Positions 26,084 to 36,091 are shown, numbered from the stretch's first letter. The stretch: 37,304 bases of DNA from an uncultured Allobosea sp. (GCF_945957345.1 NZ_CAMFKW010000049.1:1-37304); one strand, 5' to 3'. Numbers and translations: made by a program. Notes: generated by a model not told the origin, from the sequence alone.

Positions 26084-26889
26084 CGCTCCGCTGCGGTGGC
26101 TTCCCGCGGCGTGCAAAGCGGCTTGCCCGCACCTTCCCGAATGAAGTTCAGGATCTCGTCGATCAGCGGATGCTTCGAGAATTCCGCTGCGACATCCTCG
26201 ACGCGCTCGGCCAAGGTGCCTTCGTCGGCGAAGAGCAGCCGGTAAGCGCGGCGCAATTCATTGATATGCTCGCGGCTGAAGTTGCGGCGCTTCAAACCGA
26301 CCAGATTGAGCCCGGCGAGATGGGCCGGGTTGTCGCGCACGAGGCCGAAGGGAATGACGTCACTCGTGACGCCGGCGCCGCCCCCGATGAAGGAGTGATC
26401 GCCGATCCGGATGAACTGCAGCAGGCCGGCGCCGCCGCCGACGATGACGAAATTGCCGACCGTGACATGGCCCGCGCACATCGCATTGTTGGAGAACACG
26501 ACGTTATCGCCGATGCGGGAGTCATGCCCGACATGCGAATTCGCGAGGAAGGCGCAGCGATTGCCGACGACGGTTTCCATGCCGCCGCCTTCGGTACCCG
26601 GGTTCATCGTCACGCCTTCGCGGATGATGCAATCCTCGCCGACCGAGAGCGTCGAGGGCTCGCCGCGATATTTCAGATCCTGCGGCGGGTGACCGATCGA
26701 GGCGAAGGGAAAGATCCGCGTGCGCGCGCCGATCGTGGTGCGGCCGGCAACCACGGCATGGCTGACGAGTTCGACGCCCTCGCCGAGCACGACATCGGGG
26801 CCGACCTCGCAGAACGGGCCGATCTTCACGCCGGCTCCAAGCCTGGCCTTCGGGTCGACAAGCGACATGGGATGGATGGAGACGCTCAT
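26080..26889 (-). CDS. lpxA: UDP-N-acetylglucosamine acyltransferase LpxA
   Basis: First step of lipid A synthesis: moves a 3-hydroxyacyl chain from acyl carrier protein to UDP-GlcNAc. The 269 aa protein is a left-handed beta helix of hexapeptide repeats (SIHPMSLVDPKARLGAGVKI, GPFCEVGPDVVLGEGVELVS, GARTRIFPFASIG). The catalytic-histidine motif is LANSHVGHDSRIGD, and the C-terminus is helical. Start ATG 26889 fits the family. A TTG at 26928 overlapping the fabZ stop in TTGA is also in frame and cannot be excluded. Confidence 0.97.
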   Translation of the reverse strand: MSVSIHPMSLVDPKARLGAGVKIGPFCEVGPDVVLGEGVELVSHAVVAGRTTIGARTRIFPFASIGHPPQDLKYRGEPSTLSVGEDCIIREGVTMNPGTEGGGMETVVGNRCAFLANSHVGHDSRIGDNVVFSNNAMCAGHVTVGNFVIVGGGAGLLQFIRIGDHSFIGGGAGVTSDVIPFGLVRDNPAHLAGLNLVGLKRRNFSREHINELRRAYRLLFADEGTLAERVEDVAAEFSKHPLIDEILNFIREGAGKPLCTPREATAAER

Positions 26890-26924
26890 CGAGACGCTGC
26901 CCTGATCCTGCACCGATGCAACGC

Positions 26925-27383
26925 TCAAACGACCATCGCCGAAATCTCGGCCTCGGCCACGAGCGCGCCGTCGACGCGCGCCTCGCCGCGATAAAAGAAG
27001 ATATTGCGCTTGCGGGCGAGCTTGGTGAGGTGGAAGCGGATCTGGTCCCCCGGCGTGACCGGCTTGCGGAACTTCGCCTTGTCGATCGTGGTGAAGAGGA
27101 CGGTCTTGACCTGCTTGTCACCGAATTCGCTGGCGTTCACGACCAGGACGCCGGCTGTCTGGGCCATCGCCTCGATCATCAGCACGCCTGGGAATACGGG
27201 GCGGTCCGGGAAGTGGCCGGTGAACTGAGGCTCGTTGGCCGTGACGTTCTTGATGCCGACGCCAGAGGCATCGCCATCGATCTCGACAACCCGATCGACC
27301 AGAAGGAACGGATAGCGGTGAGGAATGCTGGCCATGATCCTCTGGATGTCGATCACGCCCAGGGCCGTCGTCGCCTCGCTCAT
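26925..27383 (-). CDS. fabZ: 3-hydroxyacyl-ACP dehydratase FabZ
   Basis: Hot-dog fold dehydratase of fatty acid synthesis, 152 aa. The catalytic histidine is in SIPHRYPFLLVDRVVEID and the glutamate in RPVFPGVLMIEAMAQTAGVL. NVTANEPQFTGHFPDRP links them. It competes with LpxA and LpxD for 3-hydroxyacyl-ACP, which explains its place between their genes. It follows lpxD after 193 bases, the largest gap inside the lpx run; I see no clear signal in that gap. Confidence 0.98.
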   Translation of the reverse strand: MSEATTALGVIDIQRIMASIPHRYPFLLVDRVVEIDGDASGVGIKNVTANEPQFTGHFPDRPVFPGVLMIEAMAQTAGVLVVNASEFGDKQVKTVLFTTIDKAKFRKPVTPGDQIRFHLTKLARKRNIFFYRGEARVDGALVAEAEISAMVV

Positions 27384-27576
27384 GGTCTGTCTTCTCCCGC
27401 GTGCCTTCGCCGGGCAGCGCCTTCAATACAGTTCAGTGACCGGAAGCAGACAATACCCCTGCAACCCGTCACGATTTCAAAGCCTTCCGCCGCTTTGCCG
27501 GAAACGGAGCGGGTTCGGCAACACAATTCTCAGCATCCGAGGCAGAAAGAGCCCGTTCGGCGGTGGAAAGGCTCGC

Positions 27577-28638
27577 TTATTCCTGCGCAGCGCCCGGCTT
27601 CTTGCCTCGATTGGCCACCAGCGTCTTGAGCAGCGCGGTTTCGCGCGCCCAGCCGAGCGCAGGCTGGGCCGGATAGCCGCCATAGCGCGCGCTGCGCGGA
27701 ACATCGCCGGCAACGCCGCTCTGCGCCGCGATCTGCGCGCCGGCACCGATCACAAGATGGCCCGCCAGCCCGACCTGACCGCCGAGCACGACGAAATCCT
27801 CGAGCGTCGAGGAACCGGCGAGGCCGGTCTGGGCGCAGATGACGCAATGGCGACCGATGACGCAGTTATGGCCGATCTGGACGAGGTTATCGATCTTGGT
27901 GCCCTCGCCGATGACCGTGTCGCGGCTTGCGCCGCGGTCGATCGTGCTGTTGGCGCCAACCTCCACGTCATCCTGGATGATGACGCGGCCGACCTGCGGC
28001 ACTTTCATGTGCCCCTTGGGGCTCATCGCGAAGCCAAAGCCATCCTGCCCGATCCGAGCGCCAGGATGGATGATGACGCGGTTGCCGATCAGGGAAGCCT
28101 GGATCGTGCTGCCCGCCCCGATGGAGCAATTCCGCCCGATGCGGACCTGCGGCCCCACGACTGCGTGCGACGCCACCACGGTGCCGGCACCGATCTCGGC
28201 GCCTGGGCCGATGACCGCGCCCGGATCGACGGTGACACCCGCTTCGAGAACAGCGGTCGCATGGACGATGGCGCCCGGCGCGACGCCCTGCGAACCAAAA
28301 ACCGATTCAGGCTTCAATGCGCTCGGGAAGCAGCGCGCCATCACCTTCGCGAAAGCGTGGTATGGCGCGGGCGACACCAGCGCCACGGTTCCGGCCGGAA
28401 CGCGCTCGACGAAACGCGGCGAGACGATGCACAGACCCGCCTTGGTCGCCGCGAGCGCCTCCGTGTATTTCGGATTGTCCATATAGGCGAGATCGGACGG
28501 GCCGGCCGTCTCGAGGGCGGCGATGCCGTCGAGCTTGCGGGCGGGCTCAACGCCCTCCGGCAGGGTGCCGCCTGAAATGCTTGCGACCTCGCCGAAATCC
28601 AGCGAGGTCGCGAACGGAAAGAAAACTGGCTCTGCCAT
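27577..28638 (-). CDS. lpxD: UDP-3-O-acylglucosamine N-acyltransferase LpxD
   Basis: Third step of lipid A synthesis: N-acylates UDP-3-O-acyl-glucosamine. The 353 aa protein has an N-terminal uridine-binding domain ([20 protein letters not shown], then [14 protein letters not shown]) followed by a hexapeptide-repeat beta helix ([20 protein letters not shown] and others). The probable catalytic histidine is in [14 protein letters not shown], preceded by [20 protein letters not shown]. The C-terminal part is helical. It lies 36 bases after bamA, with a perfect hairpin in between. Confidence 0.98.
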   Translation of the reverse strand: MAEPVFFPFATSLDFGEVASISGGTLPEGVEPARKLDGIAALETAGPSDLAYMDNPKYTEALAATKAGLCIVSPRFVERVPAGTVALVSPAPYHAFAKVMARCFPSALKPESVFGSQGVAPGAIVHATAVLEAGVTVDPGAVIGPGAEIGAGTVVASHAVVGPQVRIGRNCSIGAGSTIQASLIGNRVIIHPGARIGQDGFGFAMSPKGHMKVPQVGRVIIQDDVEVGANSTIDRGASRDTVIGEGTKIDNLVQIGHNCVIGRHCVICAQTGLAGSSTLEDFVVLGGQVGLAGHLVIGAGAQIAAQSGVAGDVPRSARYGGYPAQPALGWARETALLKTLVANRGKKPGAAQE

Positions 28639-28649
28639 GATCGGGTCCG

Positions 28650-28671
28650 AAGCGGGGCTGATGCCCCGCTT
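28650..28671 (-). other. Intercistronic hairpin between bamA and lpxD
   Basis: AAGCGGGGC and GCCCCGCTT form a perfect nine-base stem with a four-base loop, between the bamA stop (28675) and the lpxD ATG (28638). No T run follows, so I do not call it an intrinsic terminator. It could be a partial attenuator or an mRNA processing/stability element that sets the bamA:lpxD ratio. Confidence 0.5.
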
Positions 28672-28674
28672 ACG

Positions 28675-31209
28675 TCAGAAGCGGGTGCCGCCGGAGAAGC
28701 GGAAGGCCTGGAGGCGGTCGCCGCCGTACTTGCCGACGAGGCCGGTCTGCGGGTTGATGCCGATCTGGCCGTCATCCTTGCTCAGGGCATAGGCGTAGTC
28801 GAACCGGATCGGTCCCAGCGGCGACGCCCAGAGCAAGCTCACACCCACCGACGAACGGATGACGTTCTTGTCGCGGATACAGCCGACATTCGACTGACCG
28901 TTGATCCCGCCAACCGTCGACACATTGTACTGACGTGCCGATGAGCCCGCAGGGCAGCCGGCGAAGGCCGGATTCGTGATGACGCTCGAACCGCCGTCAT
29001 AGTTGAACAGCGTACCGGCATCGGCGAAGACCGCACCACGCAGGCCGAGATCCCGCGGCAGGCCCCAGATCGGGAACTGCAGCTCGACCGTACCGCCGAA
29101 ATAAGTGGTACCGCCGACCGCATTCGCCGTCGGGTCGTTCAAGACGTCGCGCGGACCGATGCCGGATGGCGAGAAGCCACGCACCAGCGACGGGCCGAGG
29201 AAGTAGTGATCGACCATGCGCAGGCTGCCGCCGCCGGTCGCCTGGACGTGACCGCCCTGGACGCGCAGGAGGCCAACGACGTCGTCGAAGATCTCGCGAT
29301 AGTAACGAGCGTCGGCCGCGATGCGGAAGAACTTCGAGTCGCCGCCGAGGCCGGCGAATTCGGGCTTCAGCTCGGCCGAGAAGCCGTTACGCGGATTCTG
29401 GAGGCTGTCGAGCGAGTTGTAGTTGAAGTTCAGGCCGACGAGCGAGGTCAGGGTGGACCCCTGGGCCTCCTTGACCGCCACTGTCGCCTCGCCGTTCGTC
29501 ACGCAGTTGTAGACCGAATCCGAACCGATCGCTCCTGCCGTACCGGGCGTGATGCCGGCGATCGGCACGGAACAGTCGTTATAGGGACGGCTGACCGTAT
29601 TCGGGATCTTGATCTCGGTCGTGTAGATCGAATAGCGCGGCGTGACCGAGAACTCTTCCGTGATCGGGAAGGTGAAGCGGACCTGGCCGCCCGTCACGCG
29701 GCTTTCGTAGCGGCCGGTGTTATAGTTGTCGTTGTACTTCGAGAACAGGTCGAAACCAGCCGCCACGCGATAGCCCAGGAAATAAGGCTCGGTGAAGGAG
29801 AAATCGACGCCCTGCGTCCGCTGGCCCATCGTGCCCGCGATGCGGACGAACTGACCACGACCGAGGAAGTTCGACTCCGACAGCGAGATTTCGCCGATGA
29901 TGCCGTCCGAGGTCGAGTAACCGCCGGCGATCGAGAAGGAGCCGGTCGCCTTGTCCTCGACGTCGATATTGACGACCACGCGATCCGGAGCGGAGCCCGG
30001 CTCGTTGGTGATGCGGACCTTCTGGAAGAAGCCGAGATTGTTCAGGCGACGCTCGGCGCGGTCGACCATGACCTTGTTGTAGGCATCGCCTTCGCCGAGA
30101 TCGAGCTCGCGACGGACGACGTAATCGCGAGTGCGGGTGTTGCCGCGCACGTTGATGCGCTCGACATAGACCCGCGGGCCCTCGTCGACGACATAGGTGA
30201 TGCCGATCTGGCGACCGGAGGCATCGCGATCACCACGCGGACGAACCTGAGCGAAGGCATGGCCGCGGCGCGCCACTTCCGTGGTGAGCGCAACCAGCGT
30301 CTTCTCGACCGCCTCGGCATTGTAAGTGTCGCCCCGCGAGGTCGCGACGTAGCGCTGCAGAGCAGCGGCATCGACATCGTTCAGCGAGGAATCGACCGAA
30401 ACATTACCGACCTGATACTGCGGGCCTTCCTCGACCTGAATGTCGATGACCCAGCCACCGGCCGCATCGTCGAAACGGGCGCTGGAATTGGTGATCTGGA
30501 AATCGGCGTAGCCGTTCTTGAGATAGAAACGGCGAATGAGATCCATGTCGGAATTGACCCGCTCGGGATCATAGACGTCGGACGTCTTGATCCAGCTCAG
30601 GAAGTTCGATTCCGTCGAGGTCATCAGACCACGCAGGCGCCCGGCTGAATACGCCTGGTTGCCGGTGAAGTTGATCGACTTGATGCCGGTCTTGCTGCTC
30701 TCGTTGATGGTGAAGACAATGTCCTCACGACCATTCGGAAGGGGAGCAACGCGGCCGCTGATCGAGGACAGTCCATAGCCGGACCGCTTGTAGGCTTCAC
30801 GCAGGCGCTCGACGTCGGAGTTGATCAGCGCCTGGCTGATCGGGCCACCGGGGCGCGACTGCACGATCTGGGAGAGCTGGTCGCTCTTCAGCTTGCGATT
30901 ACCCTCGAAGGCAACGCGATTGGCCGTACCACCCTGCTCCTTCACGGCGACGACGATCTGCGAGCCGCGGCGATTGACCTGCACGCTGCTGAACATACCG
31001 GTCGCCATCAGGCTCTCGCGGATTTCCTGCGGATTCTCCCGGCCGGCGGCATAGGAGCGGATCGTCTCCGCATCGACGCGCTGGTTGCCATGGACAACCA
31101 CCGCCTGCGCGAAAGCCACACCACCACTCACGGCCAGCATCAAAGCCGAAAGTCCGATCGATCGAGAGAGCCGCATCTTGCTCGTCCGGCTCTGTTGGGT
31201 CGACGTCAT
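28675..31209 (-). CDS. bamA: Outer membrane protein assembly factor BamA
   Basis: Central subunit of the beta-barrel assembly machine. The 844 aa product has a signal peptide (about 12-35, ending GGVAFAQA), POTRA repeats over roughly 36-420, and a 16-strand barrel. The lid-loop motif VRGFSPSGIGPRD is near residue 678, and the C-terminus ends in aromatic FSGGTRF, the usual barrel insertion signal. Two cysteine pairs sit in extracellular loops (DCSVPI and VYNCVTN; FAGCPAGS and NVGCIRD). I chose ATG 31209; ATG 31176 (MRLSRSIGL) is an alternative that still leaves the signal peptide, and an upstream codon at 31284 adds nothing family-like. rseP precedes it after 216 bases, where a separate promoter is plausible. 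Confidence 0.97.
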   Translation of the reverse strand: MTSTQQSRTSKMRLSRSIGLSALMLAVSGGVAFAQAVVVHGNQRVDAETIRSYAAGRENPQEIRESLMATGMFSSVQVNRRGSQIVVAVKEQGGTANRVAFEGNRKLKSDQLSQIVQSRPGGPISQALINSDVERLREAYKRSGYGLSSISGRVAPLPNGREDIVFTINESSKTGIKSINFTGNQAYSAGRLRGLMTSTESNFLSWIKTSDVYDPERVNSDMDLIRRFYLKNGYADFQITNSSARFDDAAGGWVIDIQVEEGPQYQVGNVSVDSSLNDVDAAALQRYVATSRGDTYNAEAVEKTLVALTTEVARRGHAFAQVRPRGDRDASGRQIGITYVVDEGPRVYVERINVRGNTRTRDYVVRRELDLGEGDAYNKVMVDRAERRLNNLGFFQKVRITNEPGSAPDRVVVNIDVEDKATGSFSIAGGYSTSDGIIGEISLSESNFLGRGQFVRIAGTMGQRTQGVDFSFTEPYFLGYRVAAGFDLFSKYNDNYNTGRYESRVTGGQVRFTFPITEEFSVTPRYSIYTTEIKIPNTVSRPYNDCSVPIAGITPGTAGAIGSDSVYNCVTNGEATVAVKEAQGSTLTSLVGLNFNYNSLDSLQNPRNGFSAELKPEFAGLGGDSKFFRIAADARYYREIFDDVVGLLRVQGGHVQATGGGSLRMVDHYFLGPSLVRGFSPSGIGPRDVLNDPTANAVGGTTYFGGTVELQFPIWGLPRDLGLRGAVFADAGTLFNYDGGSSVITNPAFAGCPAGSSARQYNVSTVGGINGQSNVGCIRDKNVIRSSVGVSLLWASPLGPIRFDYAYALSKDDGQIGINPQTGLVGKYGGDRLQAFRFSGGTRF

Positions 31210-31297
31210 CGGGTCGCCTATTCCATCTCTCTGGTCACCACCCCAAACGGGGACCGCCATCTGACGACGGCAGCACGGGGACATTGCGGTTCAATCG

Positions 31298-31325
31298 CTT
31301 CTACAAAGTTTCCAGCAGGGTGCAA
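31298..31325 (-). promoter_or_regulatory. Weak candidate promoter of bamA
   Basis: TTGCAC (31325-31320) and TAGAAG (31303-31298) are separated by 16 bases on the minus strand, in the 216-base gap between rseP and bamA. The gap is locally AT-richer than its surroundings (around 31331-31360), which supports an internal promoter in the envelope cluster. The GGAAAC within it could instead be an extracytoplasmic sigma -35, but no matching -10 is clear. Confidence 0.3.
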
Positions 31326-31425
31326 ACCGCGATCATCGTTAATAAAGCGTTTTTAGGAATCTCGTTGCCGACGCGCCACGCGGCATGCCGTTTTTCCGCC
31401 GCAAAGCACGGCCGGCAAGCGAGTT

Positions 31426-32574
31426 TCAGAGCATGCCGCGAACGTGGACGATGTCGTTCCAGGTGACGAACAGCATCAGCATCAGGACGAGCGCGAGACC
31501 CAGACGGAAGCCGATCTCCTGCGCCCGCGGGCTCAGGGGCCTGCCGCGCAGGGCCTCATAGAGATAGAACAGCAGATGCCCGCCATCGAGCATGGGGACC
31601 GGCACCAGGTTCATCAGGCCGATCGAAACCGAGAGGATCGCGGCAAGATTGATCAGCCCGAGCAGGCCGCCGCTCGACGCGACGATGCCGGAGACCTGCG
31701 CGATCCGAATCGGGCCCGACAACTGGTCGGTGGATTCACGCCCGGTCAGGAGCTTGGCGATGTAGTCATAGGTCCGCGCCACCACGAACCAGGTCTCGAC
31801 GAAGCCCGACTTCACGGATTCGAAGAGCCCGAATCGCTGCGTCGTCCAATCCTCCGGACGCGGCGAAGCCTTGACGCCGATCACGCCGATGCGCTGCGTG
31901 CCGAGCTGCGTCTTCATCTCGGTCAGCGCAGGCGTCACCGGCACGGTCAGGGTGCCTCCGTCGCGCTCGATCGAGACCTCCAGGCGCTCTTCGGGACGCG
32001 TCGAGACGATGCGCTGCATGTCGGAGAAGCTGGCGACCTTCTGGCCGTCGATGGCGATCACGATGTCGCCCGCCTTTAGCCCTGCTTTCTCCGCCGCGCT
32101 ACCGGCGACGACGGCATCAACGCGCGGGATCAGCACATGCTTGCCGAGGAAGAAGGCCGAGCCGGCAAAGATCAGGATCGCCAGCAGGAAATTCGCGATC
32201 GGGCCGGCGGCGACGATCGCCGCCCGCTCGCCGAGCGACTGCGCCGGGAAGGAGCGCGCGCGCTCCTGCGCCGACATGCGGCTGACCGCCTCGTCGTCGG
32301 GCGCGCTCGAGGCGTCGGCATCACCCGAGAACTTGACGTAGCCGCCGAGCGGGATCAGCGCGAAACGCCAGCGCGTGCCGTGCCGATCGTTGAAACCGAA
32401 AATCTCGCGGCCGAAGCCGATGGAGAAGGTCTTGACGTCCACACCGCACCAGCGGCCAACCAGGAAATGCCCGAGCTCGTGGACGAAGACGACGATGGTC
32501 AGGACGAACAGGAACGGCAGCAGATAGCCGAGCGCGTAATGCCCGACATTCCAGAGCGGCGCTGCGAATTCCAT
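31426..32574 (-). CDS. rseP: Site-2 intramembrane metalloprotease RseP
   Basis: S2P-family zinc protease of the inner membrane that cuts anti-sigma factors and leftover signal peptides. The 382 aa protein has HELGH (His32, Glu33, His36) in the first membrane helix. The segment GRWCGVDVKTFSIGFGREIF follows, then one PDZ domain (about 170-250, with AEKAGLKAGDIVIAIDGQKV) and the second active-site motif NLVPVPMLDGGHLLFYLYEA near the C-terminus. E. coli RseP has two PDZ domains; one is usual here. ATG 32574 has GGGAG upstream and the HExxH at the expected distance; the open frame to 32697 overlaps dxr and is unlikely. bamA follows downstream, as in most proteobacteria. Confidence 0.97.
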   Translation of the reverse strand: MEFAAPLWNVGHYALGYLLPFLFVLTIVVFVHELGHFLVGRWCGVDVKTFSIGFGREIFGFNDRHGTRWRFALIPLGGYVKFSGDADASSAPDDEAVSRMSAQERARSFPAQSLGERAAIVAAGPIANFLLAILIFAGSAFFLGKHVLIPRVDAVVAGSAAEKAGLKAGDIVIAIDGQKVASFSDMQRIVSTRPEERLEVSIERDGGTLTVPVTPALTEMKTQLGTQRIGVIGVKASPRPEDWTTQRFGLFESVKSGFVETWFVVARTYDYIAKLLTGRESTDQLSGPIRIAQVSGIVASSGGLLGLINLAAILSVSIGLMNLVPVPMLDGGHLLFYLYEALRGRPLSPRAQEIGFRLGLALVLMLMLFVTWNDIVHVRGML

Positions 32575-32632
32575 CAAACGATCTCCCGGAGTCCCGACGG
32601 CCTGTAGAGCCGGATTTCGTCGGCATGCCGCT

Positions 32633-33814
32633 CTAGGTGGCAGTGAACCGCGCTTGCGACAAGAGCGAGGCGGCCCGTCGTCTCGAATCTTGGTCAATGG
32701 CGAGCGCTTCCGCTATGTCGCGCGGAGCCTGCGCGCCCGCCGGGATTGCAACGCAGACCGCCTCGACCAGCGCAGCGATATCGGGAAAGCGCAGCCGACG
32801 CTCGAGAAAGGCCGCGACGGCGATCTCGTTGGCAGCGTTGAGCACGGCCGGCATGGCCCCGCCTTCGCGCAAGGCGGCCATGGCGAGGCCGAGCGCGGGG
32901 AAGCGCACGAGATCGGGGCGTTCGAAGCTGAGCGGTGCAGTGAGGGCGAGATCGAGGAAGCGCGGCGGCGGCGCATCGAGCCGGCCATCGACGCCAAGGC
33001 AATGCGCGGCCGCGACCCGCATGTCCGGTACCGCCATGCCGGCACTGACCGAGCCGTCGCGGAAAGTCACCAGGCCATGGACGATCTGCTGGGGATGGAC
33101 GAGCACGTCGAGCTGGTCGGGCTGCAGATCGAACAGGAAACGGGCCTCGATCAGCTCCAGCCCCTTGTTCATCATGCTGGCGGAGTCGATCGTGATCTTG
33201 GCGCCCATTGCATAGTTCGGGTGCTTCAGCGCCTGATCCGGCGTGGCCGCGGCGATGCGCTCGGCGCTCCACGTCCGGAACGGGCCGCCGGACGCGGTCA
33301 GCGTCATGCTGCGGACCGATGAGAGCGGCTCGGCGCCGAGGACCTGGAAGAGCGCGTTGTGCTCGGAATCGAGCGGCAGCAAACGGGCGCCGATCTCGGC
33401 GGCCCGGGCCATCACGGCCGCGCCGGCACAGACCAGGCTTTCCTTGTTGGCGAGCGCGATCGTGCGCCCCGGCTGGAGCGCGGCGAAGGTCGCCTCCAGC
33501 CCGGCGGCGCCCGAGATCGCGCTGACGACGATGTCGGCACGGCGGTTCACCGCCTCCAGAACGGCGGAACGCCCTGCCCCGCTGGCGATGCCAGTGCCGG
33601 ACAAAGCCTGTTTCAACGGCTCTGCGCCAGCCGCGTCGGCCAAGGCCGCGAAGGACGCCCCCGTTTCAATCGCGGTCCGGGCAAGTGCCTGCGCGTCCCT
33701 GCCGCCGACCACGGTCGCGATCGACAGGCGCTCGGGATTCTCGGCGACGATGTCGCGAACCGAACGTCCGACGGAGCCGGTCGCTCCCAGAAGCGTGACG
33801 CTGCGCAAGGACAT
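32633..33814 (-). CDS. dxr: 1-deoxy-D-xylulose 5-phosphate reductoisomerase Dxr (IspC)
   Basis: NADPH-dependent second step of the MEP isoprenoid pathway. The 393 aa protein has the nucleotide-binding start VTLLGATGSVGRSVRDIV, IALANKESLVCAGAAVM, LPLDSEHNALFQVLG (metal ligands), LTASGGPFR and HPNYAMGAKITIDSASMMNK, then VLNAANEIAVAAFL. ATG 33814 is chosen because GATGSVG follows at the normal distance; it lies four bases after the cdsA stop. The pathway partner ispDF is at 1527-2762, and uppS, which uses the end products, is two genes upstream. Confidence 0.98.
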   Translation of the reverse strand: MSLRSVTLLGATGSVGRSVRDIVAENPERLSIATVVGGRDAQALARTAIETGASFAALADAAGAEPLKQALSGTGIASGAGRSAVLEAVNRRADIVVSAISGAAGLEATFAALQPGRTIALANKESLVCAGAAVMARAAEIGARLLPLDSEHNALFQVLGAEPLSSVRSMTLTASGGPFRTWSAERIAAATPDQALKHPNYAMGAKITIDSASMMNKGLELIEARFLFDLQPDQLDVLVHPQQIVHGLVTFRDGSVSAGMAVPDMRVAAAHCLGVDGRLDAPPPRFLDLALTAPLSFERPDLVRFPALGLAMAALREGGAMPAVLNAANEIAVAAFLERRLRFPDIAALVEAVCVAIPAGAQAPRDIAEALAIDQDSRRRAASLLSQARFTAT

Positions 33815-33818
33815 CAGA

Positions 33819-34646
33819 TCAGACGTTGAGATGCAGCGCGAAGAGCGCGAAGCCGGCGAGCACCAGCACCGCCCAGTAGCCGTCGAGCCGGTCGAGGAAG
33901 CCGCCATGACCGGGGATGAGCTTGCTCGAATCCTTGGCATCGAAGCGGCGCTTGAGGGCGGATTCGAACAGATCGCCGGCCTGGCTGACGATCGAGCCCG
34001 CGAGCGAGGCGGCCACCACCGGCCCTGCCGCAGTCATGGCCTGAAGTCCCGGCATCAGGCACCAGATGAGATAGCCACCGATCATTCCGGCAGCGGCGCC
34101 GCCAATCGCGCCCGACCAGGTCTTCTTCGGACTGACCGCCGGCATGAGCTTGGGTCCGCCGAGTTTACGGCCGGTGAAATAGGCGGCGATATCGGTGAGC
34201 CAGACGACGGCGAAGCTCCACAGGATCAGGGCGAGACCGATCCCGGGAAGGTCGCGCAGCGCCGGCGTGACGAGGGCGAAAGCCAGCGCATAGGCGACGC
34301 CACAGAGTTCGAGAGCCAGGCGCGAGCGCACGAAAGGCGTCGCCAGCGCACCGAGCAAGGCAGCTGCCGAGGCCGTACCGGCGATCGCAACCGGGCTCGC
34401 CGGCGAGACGGCCAGCACAATTCCCGTCACCACCACCGCAATACCAGCTGGGATCGCGTTGCCACGGCCCATGATCGCGAGCCACTCATAGGCAACGAGG
34501 CCAGCGACGAGAAGCCAGACCAGTCGGAAGGGCCAACCGCCCCAGAGTGTGACCAGCAGGATCAGCACGCCGAGCACAAGTGCCGAGGCGACCCTGAGCT
34601 TCAGCTCGGAGCTCGCGCGCGGCGCAGAGGGGTCCGGCGCATTCAC
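33819..34646 (-). CDS. cdsA: Phosphatidate cytidylyltransferase CdsA
   Basis: Integral inner-membrane enzyme that makes CDP-diacylglycerol, the precursor of all phospholipids. The 275 aa product has about seven hydrophobic segments and ends in the family signature: [40 protein letters not shown], then [19 protein letters not shown] with the conserved lysine and aspartates. I chose GTG 34646 because it overlaps the uppS stop in GTGA and opens a normal N-terminus ([20 protein letters not shown]). The longer frame to 34757 lies inside uppS. Confidence 0.97.
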   Translation of the reverse strand: MNAPDPSAPRASSELKLRVASALVLGVLILLVTLWGGWPFRLVWLLVAGLVAYEWLAIMGRGNAIPAGIAVVVTGIVLAVSPASPVAIAGTASAAALLGALATPFVRSRLALELCGVAYALAFALVTPALRDLPGIGLALILWSFAVVWLTDIAAYFTGRKLGGPKLMPAVSPKKTWSGAIGGAAAGMIGGYLIWCLMPGLQAMTAAGPVVAASLAGSIVSQAGDLFESALKRRFDAKDSSKLIPGHGGFLDRLDGYWAVLVLAGFALFALHLNV

Positions 34647-35401
34647 GCGACGCCCACGCTGCGGTCGGAGGAGGTGGCGAGGCCGCCGAAGCGCCGCTCG
34701 CGCTGACGATACTGTGCCAGAGCCTCCTCGAAGGCGGCGAGGTCGAAATCGGGCCACATCACCGGCGCGAAGATGAACTCGGCATAGGCTGCCTGCCAGA
34801 GCAGGAAGTTCGAGATCCGGGTCTCACCGGAGGTCCGGATGACCAGCTCGGGATCGGGGAGATCGTGAGTATCGAGATGGCCGGCGATCGCGGCCTCGTC
34901 GATCGCGGCCGGATCGATCCGTCCCGCTGCAGCGTCCGCCGCCAGCCGGCGCGCCGCGCGCATGATCTCGTTGCGGGAGCCGTAATTGAAGGCGATCACC
35001 AGCACGAGGCCGGTATTGGCGCGGGTGCTGGTCTCGGCATGCTCGACGAGGCGGCGCAGATCGGGCGCGAGATCATCCCGGCTGCCGATGATGCGCACGC
35101 GGACATTGGCAGCCGAGAGCTCGGCCAGGTCCTTCTCGACGAAATGCCTGAGCAGCCCCATCAGGAAGGAGACTTCCGCATAGGGACGGCGCCAGTTCTC
35201 GGTAGAGAACGAGTAGAGCGTCAGGACCTGGATGCCGAGGTCGCTGGCATTGCGGACCGTGCGGCGGAGCGCCTCCAACCCCCGCCGATGCCCCTCCTGC
35301 CGCGGCAGCCCACGCATCTGCGCCCAGCGCCCGTTGCCGTCCATGATGATGGCGACGTGGGCAGGGTTGGACACGTCTGCGTCGCGCTGACCGGATGACA
35401 T
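34643..35401 (-). CDS. uppS: Undecaprenyl diphosphate synthase UppS
   Basis: Cis-prenyltransferase, 252 aa, that extends farnesyl diphosphate to undecaprenyl diphosphate, the lipid carrier for peptidoglycan and O-antigen. Conserved regions are [20 protein letters not shown] (catalytic Asp), [28 protein letters not shown], and [20 protein letters not shown] followed by AAYAEFIF. It lies 59 bases after frr and its stop overlaps the cdsA start, so frr-uppS-cdsA-dxr read as one operon. Confidence 0.98.
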   Translation of the reverse strand: MSSGQRDADVSNPAHVAIIMDGNGRWAQMRGLPRQEGHRRGLEALRRTVRNASDLGIQVLTLYSFSTENWRRPYAEVSFLMGLLRHFVEKDLAELSAANVRVRIIGSRDDLAPDLRRLVEHAETSTRANTGLVLVIAFNYGSRNEIMRAARRLAADAAAGRIDPAAIDEAAIAGHLDTHDLPDPELVIRTSGETRISNFLLWQAAYAEFIFAPVMWPDFDLAAFEEALAQYRQRERRFGGLATSSDRSVGVA

Positions 35402-35460
35402 GCGGATGAGCCTCGCTCGGCCTCGGACGAAGGAGCGCGGGATATCTCCCGCGCCGGAGA

Positions 35461-36024
35461 TCAGACGTGCAGGATTTCCTTTTCCTTCGCCGCGAGCGCC
35501 TGGTCGATCTCGGCAATGTGCTGGTCGGTCGCCTTCTGGACGAGGTCGGAATTGCGCGCGGCATCGTCCTTGGTCATGTCGCTGTCCTTCTCCAGCTTCT
35601 TGACGACGTCGATGCCGTCGCGGCGGACATGGCGCACGGAGACCTTGGCCTCCTCGGCATATTTATGCGCGACCTTGACCATCTCCTTGCGGCGCTGCTC
35701 GTTCAGCTCGGGGATGCGGATGCGCAGCACCTGGCCTTCCGTCTGCGGGTTGAGGCCAAGATCGGATTCGCGCACCGCCTTGTCGACGGCGTTGACCATC
35801 GAGCGGTCCCAGACCTGCACGCTGAGCAGGCGCGGCTCCGGCACGGAGACGGTGGCGAGCTGGCTCAGCGGGGTGCGGGCGCCATAGGCCTCGACCATGA
35901 TCGGATCGAGCATGTTGGCGGAGGCGCGGCCGGAGCGCAGCGAGGCGAGATCGCCCTTGAAGGACTGCACCGCACCGGCCATGCGGCGCTTGATGTCGGC
36001 GAGGTCGAACGTCGTCTGGGCCAT
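35461..36024 (-). CDS. frr: Ribosome recycling factor Frr
   Basis: With EF-G it splits the post-termination ribosome. The 187 aa protein is of normal length, with the all-helical hinge architecture: [100 protein letters not shown], then [18 protein letters not shown]. In most alphaproteobacteria it follows pyrH directly. Here 672 bases and an opposite-strand gene lie between them, so it probably has its own promoter. Confidence 0.98.
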   Translation of the reverse strand: MAQTTFDLADIKRRMAGAVQSFKGDLASLRSGRASANMLDPIMVEAYGARTPLSQLATVSVPEPRLLSVQVWDRSMVNAVDKAVRESDLGLNPQTEGQVLRIRIPELNEQRRKEMVKVAHKYAEEAKVSVRHVRRDGIDVVKKLEKDSDMTKDDAARNSDLVQKATDQHIAEIDQALAAKEKEILHV

Positions 36025-36062
36025 TTCAATCGGGACCTTGCAGAAATTTCAAAATCGGCGCG

Positions 36063-36091
36063 ACCATGGCGGCGAGGCCGCGCAGGGTCAA
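36063..36091 (-). promoter_or_regulatory. Weak candidate promoter of frr
   Basis: TTGACC (36091-36086) and CATGGT (36068-36063) are 17 bases apart on the minus strand, 39 bases upstream of the frr ATG. The -35 is good and the -10 poor. The need for a promoter here is supported by the inserted opposite-strand gene between pyrH and frr. Confidence 0.35.

Noticed and set aside
29206..30648. Long plus-strand open frame of 480 codons opposite bamA
   Set aside because: It is antisense to a clear BamA; composition rich in Asp, Arg, Val and Ala from complementary high-GC codons; no family motif and no ribosome site.
31298..31325. Extracytoplasmic sigma (GGAAC-type) promoter for bamA
   Set aside because: GGAAAC is off the consensus and no matching -10 stands at the right distance; kept only as a weak sigma-70 candidate.
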